Shown: piece by piece, positions 1-6,347 of the stretch
Position numbering within the stretch: position 1 is the first letter of the stretch
Layout: every line of letters begins with the position of its first letter
From: Bacteroidales bacterium
GTDB lineage: Bacteria > Bacteroidota > Bacteroidia > Bacteroidales > WCHB1-69
NCBI GenBank assembly: GCA_031254735.1
Contig: JAIRTU010000288.1
Location: 1 to 9,919 of the forward strand
DNA: 9,919 nucleotides
Direction: 5' to 3'
Notes under the pieces: generated by a model
Database searches by the model: none
Told to the model about the DNA's origin: nothing
Seen by the model: only the letters and a program-made list of their open reading frames with translations
Translations under genes and position numbers: made by a program

Positions 1-119
1 CAAGAAATATACTTCAAAATACGACATACTCCCGAATTTACAAAAGGCATTGTAAAGAAAATCGGCGACATATACAGCATCGCTTCCGAAGAAAAGATAC
101 AAGGCATCTCCGCAGGGCA
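1..119. repeat. 119-bp terminal direct repeat, left copy
   Basis: Every base of 1-119 matches 9801-9919, in the same orientation. The repeat lies inside the mnmA coding sequence and keeps its frame. An exact odd-length match limited to both contig ends is what a de Bruijn assembler leaves when it closes a loop with k = 119. The repeat is therefore probably one physical sequence seen twice, not two copies in the genome. Confidence 0.97.
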
Positions 120-186
120 GTTCGGCGTGCTGTACGACAAAGACATGAAAATATGCATGGGAAGCGGAGTTATTCAGAATGAATGA
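1..186 (+). CDS. mnmA: MnmA (tRNA-uridine 2-sulfurtransferase), C-terminal part, continues from the window's right end
   Basis: This is the last 61 codons of MnmA, ending at TGA (184-186). It has no start of its own. The reading frame enters at base 1 (QEIYFKIRH...) and ends ...MKICMGSGVIQNE. The first 119 bases are identical to 9801-9919, where the same frame is the interior of the mnmA gene beginning at 8919. Joining the two gives a 355-residue protein, a normal length for the family. This segment belongs to the C-terminal beta-barrel domain of MnmA, which helps hold the tRNA substrate. It could in principle be a second, truncated mnmA copy, but the exact identity and its termination at the window edge make one gene cut by the window boundary much likelier. 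It converges on hmuR across a 473-bp spacer. Confidence 0.9.
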   Translation, partial: QEIYFKIRHTPEFTKGIVKKIGDIYSIASEEKIQGISAGQFGVLYDKDMKICMGSGVIQNE

Positions 187-211
187 TTGGCAATGATTAA
201 TGACGGTGCTA

Positions 212-239
212 TTGTCTGAACTGGGGTTGTTGTCTGAAC
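212..239 (+). repeat. Two direct copies of TTGTCTGAAC
   Basis: TTGTCTGAAC occurs at 212-221 and 230-239, starts 18 bp apart, just after the mnmA stop. From memory, TTGTCTGAA-type sequences recur between genes in many Bacteroidetes genomes as part of a dispersed intergenic repeat. That wider claim is recall and cannot be tested from this window. The two copies themselves are plain in the sequence. Confidence 0.6.
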
Positions 240-360
240 GGTGATTTTTGTGATTATTATTCACTATTAGTTATTCCTTGAAATAACCCGGCTCGGACAA
301 TGGGAATGACTCAATGGCAGTATGAAAGTTCGGAATAAGTTCCTTTCCGACGATTTGGGA

Positions 361-401
361 AAAAGCCCGCCTGCTTTTCCTCAAAAGCCCGCGGGCTTTT
401 G
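361..401. terminator. Tandem AAAAGCCCGC hairpins, probable bidirectional terminator
   Basis: Positions 382-401 read CAAAAGCCCGCGGGCTTTTG, a perfect 20-bp palindrome. As RNA it would fold into a GC-rich stem with A residues before and U residues after, from either strand. Just upstream, 361-378 (aaaagc, ccgcct, gctttt) is a looser hairpin sharing the same AAAAGCCCGC start, extendable outward to ggaa/ttcc with one bulged A. The position between converging genes fits a shared terminator for mnmA (+) and a backstop for hmuR (-). The U-run is only four bases, so efficiency is uncertain. Confidence 0.55.
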
Positions 402-497
402 GTGTCGCCGTTCTGTCGGGGTTTATTTCAAATGACAATCTGTCACTTTTTCGCCTGAAAAGAACATCTTAAAAAAAGATTATGCTTTTTTTCGCAC

Positions 498-514
498 CGG
501 GGGAAGTTCCCCCG
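498..514. other. GC-rich hairpin c-ggggg-aagtt-ccccc-g
   Basis: A 6-bp G/C stem closes a five-base loop (AAGTT) at 498-514. On the minus strand it is followed by an A/T-rich stretch in which A7 (471-477) and T7 (486-492) could themselves pair. It lies about 85 bp beyond the main hmuR terminator and may act as a secondary terminator. No run of U follows it directly on either strand, so the role is a guess. Confidence 0.35.
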
Positions 515-530
515 CAGGACAAAAACAGGG

Positions 531-659
531 ATAAGTGATAACCGGTTAATTTCGCACTCCCGAAACAGCAACGCACAATCCCATTAATCTCGGTTCAGGC
601 AAAAAGAAAGGCAGCCTCCGGCTGCCCGTATAATCCAACTTATCACTAACCACTCACCA
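531..659. repeat. Heptad-like repeats in inverted orientation around the hmuR terminator
   Basis: At 639-659 three degenerate heptads follow one another: CTTATCA, CTAACCA, CTCACCA. The run stops at the first base of the hmuR stop codon. At 531-542, in opposite orientation, the minus strand reads TTATCAC then TTATCCC, two units of the same kind. AGTGATAA (534-541) and TTATCACT (640-647) are exact inverted partners. Together they bracket roughly 95 bp containing the TAACCGGTTA palindrome overlap and the minus-strand terminator. The unit count is low, so chance similarity is not excluded. Confidence 0.45.
601..626 (-). terminator. Rho-independent terminator of the hmuYR unit
   Basis: Read on the minus strand, GGCAGCC, a three-base loop and GGCTGCC form a perfect 7-bp GC-rich stem (626-610). 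It is followed at once by TTTCTTTTT (609-601), a classical U-tract. It lies 34 bp after the hmuR stop codon. This is the clearest intrinsic terminator in the window. Confidence 0.88.
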
Positions 660-2867
660 CTATTGTTTTTTCTTTATCTTGGTCAGGCGATCTATTTCGA
701 GGCACAAGCCGACAAAGTAAGTCCGTCCTGACGTCAGGGAAGAGTTGAATGTTTGTCGTTTGGCTTGGTAGTCAAACACGTTGTCCACACCCAGACGCAA
801 CGAAATGGCATCGTATATCTGCTGATTGATGGTGATCTTCCAAATGGTGTACGCAGGATAATGAAGCGTATAATAATCGTCTCTCGAAGAAGAATATCCT
901 TTCATATCCAAGGCGCTCAACACCCGCCCATGTATCACAGGATTGAACAGATAAATACCTTTTTTCAAGCGGTATCCGATACGAATGGTTGCGGTGTGCG
1001 GACGAGAGGTGGTGATGTTCTCTCCGTTTTCGTCCGGCGAATGCGTGTAGGTGTATGCGTAGGAGGCTTTCAGCGAAAGTCCGAACTTTGTTTCCACCTG
1101 TCCGTTGACTTCCAAGCCCGCCACCTGTGCCGAACCGTGATTTACATAAAACGCCGTATCTTCGGCTTCGTTCCATTCGGTGGTGATTTGGTCTTTGATA
1201 TAATTGTAATATCCAATCAAAGAGAGGTGAAAGATATTTCTTGTATATTCGGCAGACAGAGAGATGTTTTGGCTTTTTTCGGGACGAAGGTCATCGCTGC
1301 CAACCAGACGAAACATGCCCTGATGATCCCAATCGGTGTACAGTTCTTTCAACGAGGGCGCCCTGAACCCGCCGCCGTAAGATGCCCGCAAGCTGACTTC
1401 TTTTATCTTGTACATCAACGATATTTTGGGACTTACATGCGGCGTAAAAGTAGTATTGTAGTCCAATCGCGAACCATAGACCAACGTCAGTTTTTTCCAT
1501 AACAATATATCGTGTTGGGCAAATAAGACATAATTGAAGCCCTGATATTTTGTGCTGTCCGCAAATTGATAGGTGAACAATTGATCAACGGCAAACTCTG
1601 TTCCGACCGTTAAAATATTTTTATCGGCAAAAAACCAATTAAACAAAGCATTTGCCGTATGCTGTGTGTTCTCGTACGATTGTCGTTTTACGCCTGCCAT
1701 TTCTTCGGTGAGAAACTTATCGTATTTGCGGTACAGATCGAAGTTGTAAGCCAATTCCAGACTTTGTTTTTTTGTCATTTCCCAATTTGCCCGCAGGGAA
1801 GCGTTTCCGCCGTCGTAGAGGTCGTTTCGTTTGTTGTTTTTGGCTAAGCCCAAATCTTCGTGCCAATAATATCCGCCTTTGGCGGTCAGTTTCAACTTGG
1901 CGACAGGATTATAAATAAATTTTTGGTTTACGGAAAAATCTTTATATCCTTTCACATCTGTTGAATATTTGACGGTGTCTATCAGCGTTTCGTCGGTGTA
2001 CTTATAGGCTGTGCCTTCAACGTCCTGCAAGGTGTATCCTTGAAAAAACTTATAATTTCCTGTTGTCAGACTGCTGAATTTCTGCCGTTTGAAACCTATT
2101 GTGCCGCCGTGTTGCTGTCGGGCATGACTTCCATATTGAGAAACGACACTCACCTGCCACGGTTGAGAGGCATTTTTGGTGATGATGTTCACCACGCCGC
2201 CAATGGCACTCGAACCATACAGCGCCGAAGCCGAACCTTTTACTATTTCTATCCGCTCAATATTGGAAACGTCCAAACGGTTATAATCTACATTGTCGCG
2301 GGTTTCGCCTGCAATACGTTCGCCGTCAACGAGGAAGAGTATATATTTTCCTCCCAAGCCCTGCATGTTGATATTCATCGACCCTCCATGAGACGTAAAT
2401 TCCAAACCCGGAAGTTCTGCTTCCAAAACATCTTTCACATTTTGCACATTTGAACTTTCAAGATCCTGCATACGGATAACTCGTGTAGGCACAGGAACAT
2501 CTTTCAACATTTTGGGCGTGCGTGTTCCTGTTACAACCACCTCGTCCATTCTCAAAACATCTTCTTTGAGCGTGAAATGAATAGTGGTATCTTTTCGGAT
2601 ACGGATAGTCCATTCCTGCCTTTGAAAGCCTAATGCCTGTATGCAAAATGTATAATGTCCGTCTTTGGGGAGTGTCAAAGAGTATTTTCCGTTGTTGTCG
2701 GCGGCTGTTCCGTCGAAGACCTCTTTTACATAAATGGTTGCATAAGGGATTTTCTCGCCGGAAGATTCGTTGCTTATAAAACCCAAAATCTTCCTGCTTT
2801 GGGCAGGAAGATTTATGAGATAACAACTAACAAATATCAAAACTATGGTAATTCTAATTTCTCGCAT
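660..2867 (-). CDS. hmuR: TonB-dependent haem receptor, HmuR type
   Basis: This 735-residue outer-membrane receptor probably imports haem handed over by HmuY, using TonB energy. Visible parts: a signal peptide (about residues 1-22), a carboxypeptidase-regulatory-like beta domain (about 26-105) common in Bacteroidetes receptors, a TonB-box-like stretch (MDEVVVTGTR, 108-117), a plug domain (about 120-230, with LVDGERI and IERIEIVKGSASALYG), then a beta-barrel to the C terminus. The haem-receptor motif appears as FRAP (501-504), 19 residues before SDDLRPEKS, which stands where such receptors have NPDL. The likely last strand (GRTYFVGLCLEI) is followed by ten mostly basic residues ending KKKQ, in place of the usual terminal aromatic. 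The gene starts 25 bp after hmuY and ends at a strong terminator. The family is certain. Haem as substrate rests mainly on the HmuY neighbour. Confidence 0.9.
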   Translation of the reverse strand: MREIRITIVLIFVSCYLINLPAQSRKILGFISNESSGEKIPYATIYVKEVFDGTAADNNGKYSLTLPKDGHYTFCIQALGFQRQEWTIRIRKDTTIHFTLKEDVLRMDEVVVTGTRTPKMLKDVPVPTRVIRMQDLESSNVQNVKDVLEAELPGLEFTSHGGSMNINMQGLGGKYILFLVDGERIAGETRDNVDYNRLDVSNIERIEIVKGSASALYGSSAIGGVVNIITKNASQPWQVSVVSQYGSHARQQHGGTIGFKRQKFSSLTTGNYKFFQGYTLQDVEGTAYKYTDETLIDTVKYSTDVKGYKDFSVNQKFIYNPVAKLKLTAKGGYYWHEDLGLAKNNKRNDLYDGGNASLRANWEMTKKQSLELAYNFDLYRKYDKFLTEEMAGVKRQSYENTQHTANALFNWFFADKNILTVGTEFAVDQLFTYQFADSTKYQGFNYVLFAQHDILLWKKLTLVYGSRLDYNTTFTPHVSPKISLMYKIKEVSLRASYGGGFRAPSLKELYTDWDHQGMFRLVGSDDLRPEKSQNISLSAEYTRNIFHLSLIGYYNYIKDQITTEWNEAEDTAFYVNHGSAQVAGLEVNGQVETKFGLSLKASYAYTYTHSPDENGENITTSRPHTATIRIGYRLKKGIYLFNPVIHGRVLSALDMKGYSSSRDDYYTLHYPAYTIWKITINQQIYDAISLRLGVDNVFDYQAKRQTFNSSLTSGRTYFVGLCLEIDRLTKIKKKQ

Positions 2868-2892
2868 TGATTAATGATTAATTACAAACAAA

Positions 2893-3471
2893 TTAATCCA
2901 TATAAACATAAGTAAACTTTACATGACCGCCTTTGTTTTCAGCGTTGAGATAATCGATAAATTTGATTTTCACGTGTTTTTCGGCGGCTGTTTGAACAAT
3001 ATATACATGTTCGCTTATGGTATATTTGGGCGGCATTCCCGCCATAGAAACCCATGAACTTAATTTTAAATTCTTCGATTGAGCTTCTTTTACCTGCATG
3101 GATACGTTTATGCTGTCCATGACGTCAGGGGTATAACCGCTTGTCGGAAAAGTGGCGACGTCACTCAGATTGGTGTACTCGGTTTCGAGTCCGGCGGCTT
3201 TTCCTTTGCCCGATACTCCTCCGTTCAAACGCACGTCCATGCGATGAAAAGCAATATCCCACGACAGATCGTTTGCATGATCCGATACGTTAACTATTTT
3301 CTTTTGTTCAAAAGATACATACACCCAATTTTCATAACCGGAAGCATCAACCGTAAGTGTTACCGCTTCTTTTTGTTCGGGTTCGTCCTCGGCGTCGGGT
3401 TTGCAACCAACGGTTGTGAATGCGGCTATCGCAAGCACTGCTAATCCCAAAAATAAATTCCATTTCTTCAT
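2893..3471 (-). CDS. hmuY: HmuY-family haem-binding lipoprotein
   Basis: HmuY-family proteins are surface-exposed or shed lipoproteins that capture haem and pass it to the receptor HmuR. The start at 3471 gives a 192-residue precursor with a short basic start, a hydrophobic core and TTVGC, so the lipidated cysteine is Cys23. A longer frame reaches 3534, but it would bury this signal and cross the promoter; AGGAG also lies just before 3471. Family-like features include NWVYVSFEQ (49-57), SWDIAFHRMDVRLNGG (70-85), SGKG and GMPPKY (145-150), and the closing FTYVY strand. Porphyromonas gingivalis HmuY binds haem through two histidines, while several other Bacteroidetes homologues use methionines. 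Here Met118, Met125, Met143 and Met146 are candidates; that is inference without alignment. The gene is the first of a two-gene unit with hmuR. The hmuSTUV genes found in P. gingivalis are absent here. Confidence 0.87.
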   Translation of the reverse strand: MKKWNLFLGLAVLAIAAFTTVGCKPDAEDEPEQKEAVTLTVDASGYENWVYVSFEQKKIVNVSDHANDLSWDIAFHRMDVRLNGGVSGKGKAAGLETEYTNLSDVATFPTSGYTPDVMDSINVSMQVKEAQSKNLKLSSWVSMAGMPPKYTISEHVYIVQTAAEKHVKIKFIDYLNAENKGGHVKFTYVYMD

Positions 3472-3478
3472 ACTATTT

Positions 3479-3483
3479 CTCCT
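3479..3483 (-). promoter_or_regulatory. Ribosome binding site of hmuY (AGGAG)
   Basis: The minus strand reads AGGAG seven bases before the ATG at 3471. Shine-Dalgarno sites are uncommon in Bacteroidetes, so this helps to choose the internal start over the longer frame beginning at 3534. Confidence 0.6.
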
Positions 3484-3520
3484 ATTTTTTAATGTTAAAA
3501 TTTTGTTTAATTTATCGGTA

Positions 3521-3528
3521 CAAAAGTA
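3521..3528 (-). promoter_or_regulatory. Bacteroidetes -7 box upstream of hmuY (TACTTTTG)
   Basis: The minus strand carries TACTTTTG, an exact match to the Bacteroidetes TAnnTTTG element, 49 bp before the hmuY ATG. Only a poor -33 match (around tagttt) lies at the expected distance. Transcription would begin near 3514, leaving a leader of about 40 nt. Control by iron or haem is expected from the gene content, but I cannot identify an operator for it. Confidence 0.6.
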
Positions 3529-3550
3529 GGACAAGCCACCAAGATAAACT

Positions 3551-3568
3551 ATCCCAATTTCAGGGGAT
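3551..3568. promoter_or_regulatory. Inverted repeat ATCCC-N8-GGGAT at the hmuY promoter
   Basis: A 5-bp inverted repeat with an 8-bp spacer lies about 23 bp upstream of the -7 box of hmuY, close to its expected -33 region. On the plus strand it is followed by a T-rich stretch (tatttatttttttta). It could be an operator for haem or iron control, or a weak terminator on the plus strand, although no plus-strand gene leads into it. The arms are short. Confidence 0.3.
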
Positions 3569-3651
3569 TATTTATTTTTTTTATCACCAATTATAGGGAG
3601 ACAAGCCGCACACCGCCGCTAACTGTTTGAATATGAATAAAAGAAAAGAGA

Positions 3652-4218
3652 TTATCCGCGTTTGTTGTACAGGTTCATGGTTCGGTCGAGACCCTGCGTG
3701 GCAAAGCTTTTGACAATCTCCAAAGACAACTCCACCGCGGGACGAAGAACGTTTATCTCTTCTTTTGAAAACTTCCCCAACACATATTCCACCTGATACC
3801 CTTTGGGGAAATCGTTTCCTATTCCCACTCGGAGGCGGGGGAAATTGATGGTGTTCAACACCGTAATAATGTCGTTGATACCGTTGTGCGAGCCTCCTGT
3901 TCCGCTTGGTTTCAGTCGCAATACGCCCAAGGGAAGGTCTTTATCGTCTACCACCACAAGCAGATTTTCTATGGGGATTTTGTTTTTTTCCAGATGATAA
4001 CGTATTGCTTTTCCGCTCAGGTTCATGTAGGTGGTGGGCTTCGCCAAAATAATTGTCCGCCCTTTGAAGTTGAACCTGCACGTGTCGGCATATCTGTCCG
4101 ACTGAAACAATATGTTTTGTTGATGAGCAATATAATCTACCACCTCAAACCCGATATTATGACGAGTGCCTTCGTATTCTCGCCCAATGTTTCCCAATCC
4201 TGCAACAAGGTATTTCAT
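3652..4218 (-). CDS. pth: Peptidyl-tRNA hydrolase
   Basis: Pth cleaves peptidyl-tRNA released from stalled ribosomes, freeing the tRNA for reuse in the cytoplasm. The start at 4218 gives 188 residues, the usual bacterial length, and begins MKYLVAGLGNIG. The longer frame to 4371 would run deep into glmM and is not credible. Catalytic and tRNA-binding residues are in place: Asn10, His20 (in TRHN), Asn66 (YMNLSG), the acidic DDKDLP segment (91-96, with the catalytic Asp), and Asn112 (GGSHNG). The start codon lies one base after the glmM stop (TGA-g-ATG), so the two are surely co-transcribed and perhaps translationally coupled. It is the last gene of the housekeeping cluster; a 180-bp gap with the hmuY promoter follows. 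No strong intrinsic terminator is visible after it. Confidence 0.96.
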   Translation of the reverse strand: MKYLVAGLGNIGREYEGTRHNIGFEVVDYIAHQQNILFQSDRYADTCRFNFKGRTIILAKPTTYMNLSGKAIRYHLEKNKIPIENLLVVVDDKDLPLGVLRLKPSGTGGSHNGINDIITVLNTINFPRLRVGIGNDFPKGYQVEYVLGKFSKEEINVLRPAVELSLEIVKSFATQGLDRTMNLYNKRG

Positions 4219-4219
4219 C

Positions 4220-5620
4220 TCACAGTCGTTGTTGGGAATATTCGCTGATGTCTGCCATGATTTTTTTGGCAAGATTAGCTGCCGTAGCTTCCGAATTACT
4301 TTCTGCATAAATACGTATGATAGGTTCTGTGTTCGACTTGCGTAAATGCACCCATTGACCGTCGAAATCAATGCGAACGCCGTCTATATCGATGATTGGC
4401 TGTTTTTTGTATCGCTCTTTAACCACATTCAACAGGTTGTCGATGTCCATGGATTGGTCGATGATGATTTTGTTTTTAGAGATAAAATAATCCGGCAATT
4501 GGCTTCGTATTCGAGAGACGGTCAACTTGTTTTTTGTCATATAACTCAAAAAGAGAGCTATTCCCACCAAAGCATCTCGTCCGTAATGCAGTTTGGGATA
4601 AATCACACCGCCATTTCCTTCGCCGCCGATAACGGCATGGTTTTGTTTCATCATCTCTACCACATTCACCTCGCCGACAGCTGCGGCATGGTATTGTCCG
4701 CCGTGTTTTTCGGTAATCACTTTCAGAGCCAAGGTGGACGAAAGATTGGAAACCGTATTGCCTTTGGTGTGCTGCAAGACATATTCCGCAACGGCAACCG
4801 GCGTATATTCTTCGCCGAAAATCTCTCCGTTTTCTTTCACTATCGCCAAACGATCCACATCGGGATCAACCACAAAGCCCACATCGATATTTCCGCCTTT
4901 CATACATGCGGTCAGTTCGCTGATATGTTCGGGCAGCGGTTCGGGATTGTGGGCAAACAAGCCTGTGGGTTCACCATTGAGGCTGTGGACTTCTTCCACG
5001 CCCAAGGCTTTCAACAATTTGGGCAAAGCAATTCCTCCTGTGGAATTGACACTGTCGATCGCAACTTTCAACTTCGCCTTTTTGATAGCGTCAACATCTA
5101 CCAAGTCCAATTGCAGAATAGCTTCTATATGTCGATCGATGGCATCATGCACCTGCGTATAGTTTCCCAATTTCTTCACTTCGACAAAAGGGAAAGTCAT
5201 CGTATCGGCAAGTTCCAACACACGGTTTCCGTCCTGTGCCGAGAAAAACTCGCCTTTGCTGTTCAACAGCTTCAAGGCATTCCATTGCATGGGATTATGG
5301 CTCGCCGTAATGATAATACCTCCGGTTGCCTGTTGGAACACAACTTCCATTTCGACGGTTGGCGTGGTAGACAATCCGGCGTCGATCACATCTACGCCCA
5401 TGCTCATCAACGTTCCGCACACCAAATTGCTGACCATCAAACCCGACGTTCGAGCGTCACGCCCTATCACCACCCGCAACGGCTCATCGTGGGCGGTCTG
5501 TTTTTTCAACACTTCGGCGTATGCCGCCGTAAACTTGACAATGTCAACAGGGGTCAGATTATCGCCCTGCGATCCGCCTATTGTTCCTCTAATTCCTGAT
5601 ATGGATTTTATTAATGTCAT
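4220..5620 (-). CDS. glmM: Phosphoglucosamine mutase (alpha-D-phosphohexomutase family)
   Basis: GlmM converts glucosamine-6-phosphate to glucosamine-1-phosphate on the way to UDP-N-acetylglucosamine for peptidoglycan and lipopolysaccharide. The 466 residues carry the four family landmarks in order: the catalytic phosphoserine loop TASHNP (105-110, Ser107), the magnesium-binding DPDVDR (252-257), the sugar-binding GEGNGG (333-338), and the C-terminal phosphate-binding RKSNTEP (427-433). The N terminus (SISGIRGTIGG) is typical. GlmM is preferred over a phosphomannomutase or phosphoglucomutase because Bacteroidetes GlmM proteins have this length and style, but substrate within this superfamily cannot be read with certainty. 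It starts 16 bp after the metallophosphatase gene and ends one base before pth. Confidence 0.88.
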   Translation of the reverse strand: MTLIKSISGIRGTIGGSQGDNLTPVDIVKFTAAYAEVLKKQTAHDEPLRVVIGRDARTSGLMVSNLVCGTLMSMGVDVIDAGLSTTPTVEMEVVFQQATGGIIITASHNPMQWNALKLLNSKGEFFSAQDGNRVLELADTMTFPFVEVKKLGNYTQVHDAIDRHIEAILQLDLVDVDAIKKAKLKVAIDSVNSTGGIALPKLLKALGVEEVHSLNGEPTGLFAHNPEPLPEHISELTACMKGGNIDVGFVVDPDVDRLAIVKENGEIFGEEYTPVAVAEYVLQHTKGNTVSNLSSTLALKVITEKHGGQYHAAAVGEVNVVEMMKQNHAVIGGEGNGGVIYPKLHYGRDALVGIALFLSYMTKNKLTVSRIRSQLPDYFISKNKIIIDQSMDIDNLLNVVKERYKKQPIIDIDGVRIDFDGQWVHLRKSNTEPIIRIYAESNSEATAANLAKKIMADISEYSQQRL

Positions 5621-5636
5621 ATTAATCTGTTAGTCG

Positions 5637-6347
5637 TTAATCTATATTGTTTTGACTTTCTATTTCCATTGTATCCAAATTCAACGCCAAAAGCGATCCA
5701 AAGCCGTGTTTGTCGGCGTGGATACAGCCGTTGTCGAGGCAGATACAATGCGATTGATCTCTTTTGCTGAACAGCTGCTCTATCGTCATTCGAGACAGAG
5801 AAACATGTCCGTGTACAATGATTTTATTATTGATAAGTTCAGGTTTGATATTCATCTTTTTGCATGTCAGCATAGACGCGATGTTCGAGAAAGGGTTTGC
5901 CGAAGAAAAATCCAAGCCCGCATGAACAATGATAAAATCGTCTACCTCGTGGTAATAGGGCAGGGCTTCCAACCACTGTATATAATGATACGGTATATTT
6001 CGATACGTCTTCACTTTGAAACTGTCTAAGGTCTGTTTTCCGCCGCACTGTATCCAAAGATAATATTTTCCTGTTTTCAGAAAACGAAGAAACTCAAACC
6101 GCTGCCATTTCCTGTAATATAAATGTATCAAACGTTCCTCGTGATTGCCGCGTATGGGGTGAATAACAAAGCCCTGCTGTTGCAGGTCGATAATATAATC
6201 CAATGTCTCTTTGGTGCGGGGACCTCTGTCTATTATATCTCCCAACAAAAAAACCGTATCCGACTTGGAGAGTTGGATTTTGTCTTCCAACAATCGTCTC
6301 AACGTAAGATAACAACCATGTATATCACCAACCACCCACTTGCTCAT
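5637..6347 (-). CDS. PPP-family metallophosphatase (serine/threonine phosphatase-like)
   Basis: This is a 236-residue cytoplasmic phosphatase with a two-metal centre. The PPP signature is complete: GDIHG (7-11), GDIIDRG (36-42), RGNHE (66-70), VHAG (141-144, His142) and HGH (179-181), followed by LDNGC (204-208) as in the phage lambda and PrpA type bacterial enzymes. Related proteins act on phospho-Ser/Thr/Tyr proteins, and some symmetrical Ap4A hydrolases share these motifs, so the physiological substrate is open. There is no signal peptide or membrane segment. Its ATG follows the gpmA stop with no gap (TAAATG), a strong sign of co-transcription with gpmA. Whether it regulates neighbouring metabolic enzymes is unknown. 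Confidence 0.88.
   Translation of the reverse strand: MSKWVVGDIHGCYLTLRRLLEDKIQLSKSDTVFLLGDIIDRGPRTKETLDYIIDLQQQGFVIHPIRGNHEERLIHLYYRKWQRFEFLRFLKTGKYYLWIQCGGKQTLDSFKVKTYRNIPYHYIQWLEALPYYHEVDDFIIVHAGLDFSSANPFSNIASMLTCKKMNIKPELINNKIIVHGHVSLSRMTIEQLFSKRDQSHCICLDNGCIHADKHGFGSLLALNLDTMEIESQNNID

Larger units (their letters stand above)
187..659. other. Gene-free convergent spacer rich in palindromes and short repeats
   Basis: This 473-bp stretch lies between the converging mnmA and hmuR genes. I find no credible coding frame in it. It holds, in order: two TTGTCTGAAC copies; a small hairpin (gttatt/aataac, 270-287); a tandem pair of AAAAGCCCGC-type hairpins (361-401); a weak hairpin tgaca/tgtca followed by T5; an A7/T7 inverted pair (471-492); a G5/C5 hairpin (498-514); the palindrome TAACCGGTTA (539-548); and a strong minus-strand terminator (601-626) beside heptad-like repeats. 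TTTCGCAC also occurs twice, at 490-497 and 550-557. The content suits a transcription-termination zone that has also accumulated intergenic repeats. Confidence 0.75.

Noticed and set aside
471..492. A7/T7 inverted pair as a terminator
   Set aside because: The possible stem is almost only A-T pairs with one G-C pair, too weak to call a terminator alone.
753..1502. A 249-codon plus-strand open frame opposite hmuR
   Set aside because: It is fully antisense to an intact TonB receptor barrel. Its sequence has no domain or signal feature and is explained as a shadow.
3472..3534. A 21-residue N-terminal extension of HmuY starting at 3534
   Set aside because: It would hide the lipoprotein signal peptide, would cross the -7 box, and ignores the AGGAG site before the ATG at 3471.
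4219..4371. A 51-residue N-terminal extension of Pth starting at 4371
   Set aside because: It would overlap the conserved C terminus of glmM. The start at 4218 places Asn10 and His20 exactly where Pth enzymes have them.
4346..5599. A 417-codon plus-strand open frame opposite glmM
   Set aside because: It is antisense to a gene with complete GlmM motifs. Its composition (many His, Phe, Gln) is typical of a shadow frame and it matches no recognisable domain.
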